64,000 nt of DNA, from the NCBI RefSeq assembly GCF_014898055.3, contig NW_023601212.1, forward strand, positions 46,550,329 to 46,614,328. Direction: 5' to 3'. Shown one piece after another: positions 22,201 through 31,200 of the stretch (positions are counted from its first letter, which is position 1; each line of letters starts with the position of its first letter). Position numbers and translations under genes: made by a program. The stretch is from Talpa occidentalis. Its lineage: Eukaryota; Chordata; Mammalia; Eulipotyphla; Talpidae. The notes under the pieces are model-generated. The model searched no databases. It saw nothing but the letters and a program-made list of their open reading frames with translations, and was not told the origin of the DNA.

Positions 22201-25200
22201 TTTCTGCGTCCAAAAGAAGGCTTGTGGTAAACATGAGGGACTCTAAACAATCCTCAAAGGTCAAATTTAATAAGGGTGCTGAGAAAACAAGAGCATGCAT
22301 TTGAGCTCAGAAATTCTGTCTTGTGGGGCCTCCCCTGGTGGCGCAGGTGGTTGAGCACAGCGCTGTGAAGCTGTCCACAGCCTCTGAACGTGGGTTCGAT
22401 CCCTGCCAGCCGGCGAGAATCCCACGTGGCGCGGCAGACCTCTCTTGTCTCGCCCGCTGCTCCCCTCAGCAGTGTATTTCAGTCAAATCTGCCTGTTCTG
22501 TTCCCTGCTCTGTCTCTGATGAATCCTCTCACCCTCCCGCATATCTGGCCTGTACCCCAGTTCTTGTGTGCATGAATAAATCTTTAAAAAAAAAAAAAAA
22601 AGAAATTCTATCTTGTATCTGTCAGATAGGGAAGCAGCTTTTTTGCTGTTTTATTTGTAGTGGAGGCCACAGTCCTAGATGCACAGCCCTGCTGTCTTCA
22701 CCGGAGACAGAGGCTATACTTCAGTACATGCTTTCTTAGCAGCATACAAGCAGAGCAGCAAGCATCTCAACACCTGTTCGCCTTTGTCTCTCCATACCCA
22801 CTCAGGTGTGTGCACTGGGAATACAAGGGCTCCCTGACACAGGGGAGTCATAGGCTGGACATCATGGCCTGGGCACTAGTGTCTGCCCCGCACCCTGAGT
22901 CAGTCTAAAAGTCCAGGCCAGAGGTGAAGAATAGCCATTGGCTCTCACTGCATGGACATAGCCTCAGAGCCATGAGGGCATCACCTTCAGCTGCATCAGT
23001 TACTGCCTCCCTGGGATTGATTTCTGAAGGGAATAGCTGGGAGCTGCTCAGAGCATGACATCTGGAGGGCAGCTCTGTATTTAGTCAGGACTTTGTGTTC
23101 GAAGGAGCTAGACCTTAACCCCAGTCCTAACTTTCTGAAATAAAGGGTTGACTAGTTTATGGAACTGTGGAGTCTACGTGGTGACAGCTTTAGGCATAGC
23201 TTGATCCAGGAGCCCCCTTCCCTTTCTTCTCTTCTTTTCCTCTTTAATTGGTGACTTCTACCTGCTGTAGCTTCTCCATGAAAGTTCCAGTAACTCCAGT
23301 GGAGAAAGAGCCTCTTTTCCTACCAGTCCATCAAAAGTCTCAGGACTGGTTGGTTCACTGTAGCCTATCTCTGTTCAAGTGTTCATCCTTGAACTGGTCA
23401 ATTATTAGAGGTGGACTGAGCTGACTGGGCAGCCTGTGCCACATCTTCTGTTCTGGAGACAGGATAATAGGATCAGGGCAGAGGGAGAGAACTGGCCACT
23501 GTCAGGTTCTGGACTTACCTCCTGGTCAACAGTGGGCAATCTTGGGTTGGCCAGAGAATGCCTCTCAGTGGCTGTGTCATTGGGCACTCTGGCCAAGACC
23601 TGAGGGCCCAGTGCTTCCTGGGAAGAGGGCTTTAGGCAAAGGGCACAGCAGTTGCAAAAGGCCTGAGCAAAAGGAGACCTCTGTGGCAGAGCCAGTGAGC
23701 TGGGTAGATGGAGGGAAAGGAGGCAGTGAAGGCCAACAGGATGGAGTTGACCACAGGCAGAAATTTGGACATCATCTTGTGAGTGGAGGAGAGCTGTGAG
23801 AACTTTGCAGCTGTGCCAGTGGTCATTAACCAGGGCATTTAACTGCTTCATTCGGACAGGGACCTGGATTCAAAACAAATTGTACCATGTATCAGTGCTA
23901 CTTACTGTGAGCCTCAGTTTCTCTCTCTGTAAAAGGGGAGGGTTGTCATTCAGAGGCCCATCTGGAGATGAGGATTCCAGGGCACCTAGGGAATCCCAAG
24001 ATGACCCCAATGCTTGTGCCAGAGGGAAGGATCCCTATAGAGGGCGCACACGATCCAGTGACTCCATGGGCTACAAGGACTCTGCCCCTCCCTCGACTTC
24101 AGGCTGTCTGGGGACAGCATAGGGCTCTGGACTGAGGGTTGCCTTGTGGAATGTCAACTGTGCAGCTGCCTCCTTTCCCTGCATGTATTCCTAAGAAGCA
24201 GCTTGGCGAATAGAGGGATGAGGGGGGTGCCTGGGGTAGATGCTGATGCCCCCACTTGGATAGAAGAGGCCACCCAGGCCCCTTGGGAGGACTGGGCCAG
24301 CAGATGGGTGTAAATGGCCTGGGTTGTTTCCTTGCTATCATCCTAAGGCTGTTTTCATGGCACCCAAGATGGGGGGTGTCTCAGGGGTTGGGCCCTTGGT
24401 GGCCACCCACCCCCCACCACCCCCCGCCAGGTGGTCCAGTACATTGGGGAGATCTGCCGCTACCTGCTGAAGCAGCCAGTGCGCGAAGCGGAGAGCCAGC
24501 ACCGTGTGCGCCTGGCTGTGGGCAACGGGCTGCGGCCAGCCATCTGGGAGGAGTTCACCGAGCGTTTCAGAGTGCGCCAGATCGGCGAGTTCTACGGGGC
24601 CACAGAGTGCAACTGCAGCATTGCTAACATGGACGGGAAGGTGGGTGTAGGCAGGGGCCGAGCCAGGCTTAGGGTTTGGAGGTGGTTGTTCCCTCTGCTT
24701 CCCAGGCCATGTGTTCCCATGGAACAGCCTGTTCTGGAATGGAGAGCTCACAGGGAAGGTCCTATGACCTGAGAGCATAGTCAGTCAGTCATGAACTGTC
24801 ATCAGCCACCTCTCCAGTTGAAGAGTAGGGTGAGGCTGTGTACCCTCCTGCAAGTGCCTCAGCCTTTCTGAGCCCATTTCCATGTCTGGAGAGAGAGCAG
24901 GGCTCTGGAATGGGAGTTGGGGTCCCTATCCCCTCCTACTGGACAAGCCACTCAGCTCCTTGCACCTCAATTTCCTCATCTGTAAAAGGGGGTGACTGCT
25001 CAGTGGGGTTGTTATGATCACTGAAATCATGAGCTCAGCCCAGAGCCTCCATTCAGGTGTTCTGCAGATGCTGCTTTTATGGTTAGTAGTTACAGCAGGT
25101 GGTCAATAATGTCCTTTCGTTCAGTGTCACTTTGTTAAAACATCAGTGAGAAAAAAACAATCCCAGCCCATGTTGAAAACCACATTATTTGAGGACTTGG

Positions 25201-28200
25201 CTTCATTATAGGTAGTTTGACTTCAAGTCAGTTTCTAAGGATCTACCAGGCTAAAGTGAGAACTTGCTGTATTATCTGATTCTGCTTAATCAAGCCCCTC
25301 TAATCAAGCCCCTCCTAGCCCAGATGAGGAACATAATGAGAATAATAATGAAGCAAGCACCCCAAGGAACGGATTCTTTTTCTGTCAGGGTATGAGAACA
25401 AAGCCTCACCCCACAGTGCATATATCTGTTGAGCAAACAGCCCCAGAAGACACAGCAGGTTGCTGACATACCCAGCAGTGCCCACCATCCCACAGATGTT
25501 TCTGTCCTCAGAAGTGAGCTGGCAAGATGACATGCAGGGGGCTGGTTTTTATGGACCAGGAAGTGGCAGTGGCTAGCAGGTCTCCTCCCATGACCAGGGG
25601 AATGCTGCACTTACCATCCCCTTTTCAGATCACCTAAGGTGACGGAGCTGGGTGACACATGGGGGGAGAGGGGCCCTGTTTCCAGGGCCTGGGACAGGAG
25701 AGGCAAGGTATCAGGGGAGGACCCTGAGCCACCTCAGGGCTCCTTGATCACTTAATTGGTCCAACCCAGGTTGGCTCCTGTGGCTTCAACAGCCGCATCC
25801 TGCCCCATGTGTACCCCATCCGGCTGGTGAAGGTCAATGAGGATACCATGGAGCTACTTCGGGATGCCCAGGGCCTCTGCATTCCATGCCAGACTGGTGA
25901 GTGGGAGCCCATTCAGGCCCCTGGGGAACCAGGGCCACCACCCCATCTGCCAGCTGCAGCCTGAGCAAGGTCTCCTCCCCAGGGGAGCCGGGACTCCTGG
26001 TGGGCCAGATCAACCAGCAGGACCCATTGCGACGCTTTGATGGCTACATCAGCGAGAGTGCCACCAGCAAGAAGATTGCCCATAGTGTCTTCCGCAAGGG
26101 AGACAGTGCCTACCTCTCAGGTGTGCAGACCTTGGGGGAGGTTGTGGCATGGCTGACCTCCATCTCATCTCTCTTTCTCCCCTCTGCCAGGTGATGTGCT
26201 AGTGATGGATGAGCTGGGCTACATGTACTTCCGGGACCGCAGCGGGGACACCTTCCGCTGGCGGGGGGAGAATGTCTCCACCACTGAGGTGGAGGGCGTG
26301 CTCAGTCGCCTGCTGGGCCAGACAGACGTGGCTGTGTATGGGGTGGCTGTGCCAGGCAAGTGGGGCTGTGGGGGCGGTCCAAAGGCAGCCAAACCAGGAG
26401 GAGCTTGGAGGACAGGTGCCCTTGGGCAGTGTGCAACTTGGACACAGCTGCGTATGGTAGCCTGGGTAGGAACACTGGGTCTAGAGTCATCCTCAGGCTT
26501 GATGCTGAGCCTCAGTTTTCTTGTCCAGAAAATGGAATTGTGAACATGACACCCTGTATCAGGGACATAGTGGGAACCATATAAAATATTAACTGTTGCA
26601 GTGACTTTTATCTCAAGTGGAAGGGACTGGAGACCTGAGGCCAGGGACTGCTGTTTAAAGGTGTATTGCATCCTTGGGTGGTACGAAAGTGGATGTCTTC
26701 AGTGGAACCTCTGTCTCCAGGAGTAGAGGGCAAAGCAGGCATGGCCGCCATCGCAGATCCCCATGGCCAGCTGAGCCCCAATGCGTTGTACCAGGAGCTG
26801 CAGAAGGTACTGGCACCCTACGCCCGGCCCATCTTCCTTCGTCTCTTGCCTCAAGTGGACACTACAGGTGCGGCCCCCTGCCTCTGTCAGCCCGTCTGTT
26901 GGTTTAGCGGCCATTTATTTACTTGTCCTGCCTCATGCCCCTGGGGCATGCCTGACGTAATAATTCATAGCCAGCCTGCATGTGGGGATGAGGGCCCTTC
27001 TCTTGTTTTAATTGCATCACTTTATTTTCATTCCTTACTCCCACCCCTGTGAGAATTCCTGAAGTGTTCAGTGCACAAGTCTTTTCATTTTCTACATTTT
27101 TCTGAGGACTAGGAAGTTTGAGCAAATCCTCTCACACCTCTTAGGTTCTGTAATCACCCGTTTGTATCTTCCACCCATGTCGTATTGTCTTGGTTTATTT
27201 TTCTTTTTTAATTTAGGAGAGTTGCTTTTAGTATCCTGGTTGTTAATTCCTTGGCCGTTTCAGATATCATCAGTCTCTTCTGTTTTAAAGCCTGTTAATT
27301 TTGTTCAGTGTCCTTTTGTTAAAAAGAATTCCTTAATTTTGAGACAACCTTATACCTTTTTTTTTTTTTAATTTATGTGTTTCTGCTTTTGAAGTTTTGT
27401 TTAAAAAAGTCTTTCCAATTCTAGTGTATAGTCACCTTCTCTTAACAAGACATGTTCTAAGGGGTGTGGGGTGTGTTGTTGGACCATCAGCATGTGGTCA
27501 CACACACACCCAGCAAACCTAGGCAGTATAGCTCACTACACCGAGGTTCTGTGGTGTAGCCTGTGGAGACCACTGCTGTCTGTGCGATTCATCATTTTAG
27601 ACTATCCCTATACACACACATGGCCGTACATACATAACCTCCCTTGCTCTTTGTTTTTTTTTTTCCCACCAGCACACAGCAAGTTTATTAAGGGAAAGAG
27701 AAAAAGGAAAGAAACACTTATGGTGGAATCTTAGAGTAGAAAAGTTTAGGATGGAAGATCTCACAAGGACAGACACCAGAGGTGGGGATAGGGATAATTA
27801 ATGAATCTTGTACTAAACCTGACTATGGATGTTTCCAGGAATCTAAGGTGGGGTCAGAAAAGATTATCAGCCAGAGGTGGGGGCAGAGAGGATTATTGGT
27901 TTTAGAAGACCAACTCAATCTGACCCCACCAAGGGATACTTTGCACAATAATTCCATCTAAGAACATTATAAAAGAATACCCCTTGCCCTGGCAAAACAC
28001 AGCTCTTACCTTTTAAGACTTGCTACCTGTGTCTGAAGGCATCTCTCTTTCCTTGTTTTTCAATAAACTTGCCGTGTGCTGATAGTTGGGAACTTCTGCT
28101 GAATTCTTTCCCAGAGGGACCCAAAAACCCCACACACCAAATCCCCTCACTTTCATAGACACAGATGGACAGTTTAGCAAGGAATATTCTTTTATAATGT

Positions 28201-31200
28201 CCTTTGATGAAATTATTGTGGAATTTATTGCCTTAGGGTCAGATTGGGTTATATTCTATGATTGATAAAATCCTCTCTGCCCCCATTTCTGGCTGAAATT
28301 CTGCCCCCGCCCACAGATTCTTGGAAACTTCCATATTAGTTTTATTTATTTATTTTTTTAAGATTTACTTTTATTTATACAAGAACTAGGGTACAGGGCA
28401 GAGGCGTGGGAGGGTGAGAGGATTCACCAGAGACAGAGTGGGGAACAGAACAGGCAGACGACTGAAGATACTGCTGAGGGTAGCAGTAGGCAAGGCAGGA
28501 GAGGTCTGCTGCACCATGTGGGTATCTCCCCGGCCGGCCGGGAATTGAACCTGCGCTGCAGAGGCTGCAGACTCTTCACAGCGCTGTGCTCAACCCGCTG
28601 TGCCACCAGGGAGGCCCCCATATCAGTATATTAAGGTACATTAATCTCCTTACCCCACCTCTGCTGTTTGTCCTTGTGAGACCTTACATCCTAAGTTTTT
28701 CTACTCTGAGCTTCCATCAAACACCCCCTGGCCATATACAGTCCAAAATCTTCTGGGGGGGCTGAAGGGGTGGATGGTCCTTCTATAGCACTACCTTCTA
28801 TAGCTGTAGTGCTTAGAGCTGTCCCTAAGGGGCCTAGGACATGGTCTCCCTAATGCTAGTCCAAAATAATAGACTATTGGTTGTTTGTGCTGGTTCTAGA
28901 AGGTGGTGTAGCAGAGTCCAAGAGGTAAGGTGTTTCGGCTGTTCTTGTTCAAGGAGGAGTTGGAATTTAACTGCCTCTTAGTGTGTAAGACCTTCAGTAG
29001 AAAAGAACTTTAACAGAATTAGAAGATGGAGGAAAGAATATAGATTCCAAATGAAGCACCCAGTTACCCGCCCCCCATGGGTAAATGCCCAGCTAAACAG
29101 GGTTGGCCCAAAGTGAGGCCACTCTGGCCCAAAAGCTTGCCACAAGTCTAAGGCACCTTCTGTGGGGGAACCATAAGAAAGGGGCAGAAGAGGTCTGGAA
29201 AGTATGGAAGAAAAGGAGCAAAATCAAATTGTGCATCTAGATAAAGGTTGCCATCGTCAGCCTCCCCGGGGTCTCTCACCCACATCTCTACAAGTGTCTC
29301 CTTCCATGTCCCCCAAGTCCCTGGTGCAAGTCCCAAGGCTAAGAAGCAAGCGTGGCCTCTTCTTCACATGTCTCTATTTCCAAGTGCCTCTGCCAGGTCT
29401 TCTCCCAAGTCTTCTCCCCCTTGCAGCTCAGCTCCACCCTTCCTTAGATGAGTCAGGGAACCGGAACCTCCCCTTTCTGTGGGGATTATACTGTTAGTAT
29501 TTGATATTAAAAATGTTAGGATCCAGGGCCTCCCTGATGGCACAGGGGGTTAAGACACAACCTATGAAGCTGTCCGCAGCCTCCGCAGCACAATTTCAAT
29601 CCCCTGAACTCCCGGCCAGCCAGGGAGCTACCCACATGGCGCAGCAGACCTCTGCTGTTTTGCCCACTGCTCCCCTCAGCAGTGTATTTCAGTCAGTCTA
29701 CCTGTTCTGTTTCCCACTCTGTCTCTGGTGAATCCTCTCACCTACCACACCTCTGGCCTGTACCCCAGCTCTTGTATGCATAAATAAATAAATCTTTAAA
29801 AAAAAAATAAAAGTTAGGATGCAGTCCTATTTGCAGACTGAGAGGATCAGAAACTGATATCAAAAGTTACAGAAGCATAATTTTTTTCTACCCTCATTGC
29901 AGTTCTATCAATTGATTACAGTGAAATTTGCAAGTCTGCTTTTAGTAAATATGGCAGGCTCTTCTGCATATGTACAGCAAGAGCAAAATATTTTTGTATA
30001 TTTTTAAGATAAGCTTTACTGGAATCTCCATCAGGAGTCTCAGGTTGAGCCCTTAACAGTTTGTCTCTTGGGCAGGAGACCATGGCCATGGTCTCATTAC
30101 CTGGCATTGCCTGTAAGTACCTGTGTTTTGGGGGAAAGTTCCTCTCTGAGGTCCCCAAATGTATTGGGGTCTCCCAAGGGACTGACATTCTTTATTGTAC
30201 TTGATAGACCTAGAACCCTGAAAGTAAGATATTAGGCTGTCCTTTGTAGGTTCTGAGACCTGTGGATTCCTGAAAGCATTCTGGTTTCTAGTCAAAATCT
30301 TAGTCATCTTGCTATAGAGGAAAATAAGGAGCTTTACTGGATTCATGCAAACAAACACATTGTCATGAAGTATCAATACTTAGAAGTTTTTCTATTTTGG
30401 GGTGAGAGAGAGAAAAACATATGTTCCAGTTTGCTCATAAAAAGGTGCAGATTGCTACAAATCATACAGCACTGTTCATTGAGAAGCTTTCTAGAAACAA
30501 AATACAAAGTGTTAGGGAAAAACCATAAAAATATTAGTCTTCTCAGGGTATTCTGTCCCATGTAGTAAGTCTTGGATCTCCTGTTAGAAATTTTTAGGAG
30601 CAGTTTCATGGTGAACCTGTGATTCCCAGAGTACTGTCAGTTCTTTGTCCTGTGACTTTTTCTGACTGTAAGGTTTAGTAAGTAATCTTTGTGGATGATG
30701 TCATTTTTGGAATCAATGCATTTAGAGAGTGGGGTCCTTGGGTTTACTCTGGGAAAGGATTCCTCAGAGCTCCCCTTTCAGTGGCACGCAGTGAGTTTCC
30801 CAGGCAAGTTTCTTCACGAGACAGAGACGGTAGTTATATTTATTTGTTTTTTAAGATTTATTTATTTATGCATACAAGAGCTGGGGTACAGGTCAGAGGT
30901 GTGGGGGGTGAGAGGATTCACCAGAGACACAGTGGGGAACAGAACAGGCAGACTGACTGAAATACACTGCTGAGGGGAGGAGTGGGCGAAACAGGAGGGG
31001 TCTGCTGCAGAGGCTGCAGATAGCTTCACAGTGCTTGTGTCACCAGGGAGGCCTGGGTTATATTTAAAGAGCAAGTTTACTAGGTAAAGGAGACAAAAGA
31101 ATAAAGTACACTTGCATAGACAGAAGCGGGCAGAATGAGCTGCCCCAAAAGGGACAGATTTGCTGAAAGAGGCCTGCATGGTTGCAGATGGTTGAAGAAG

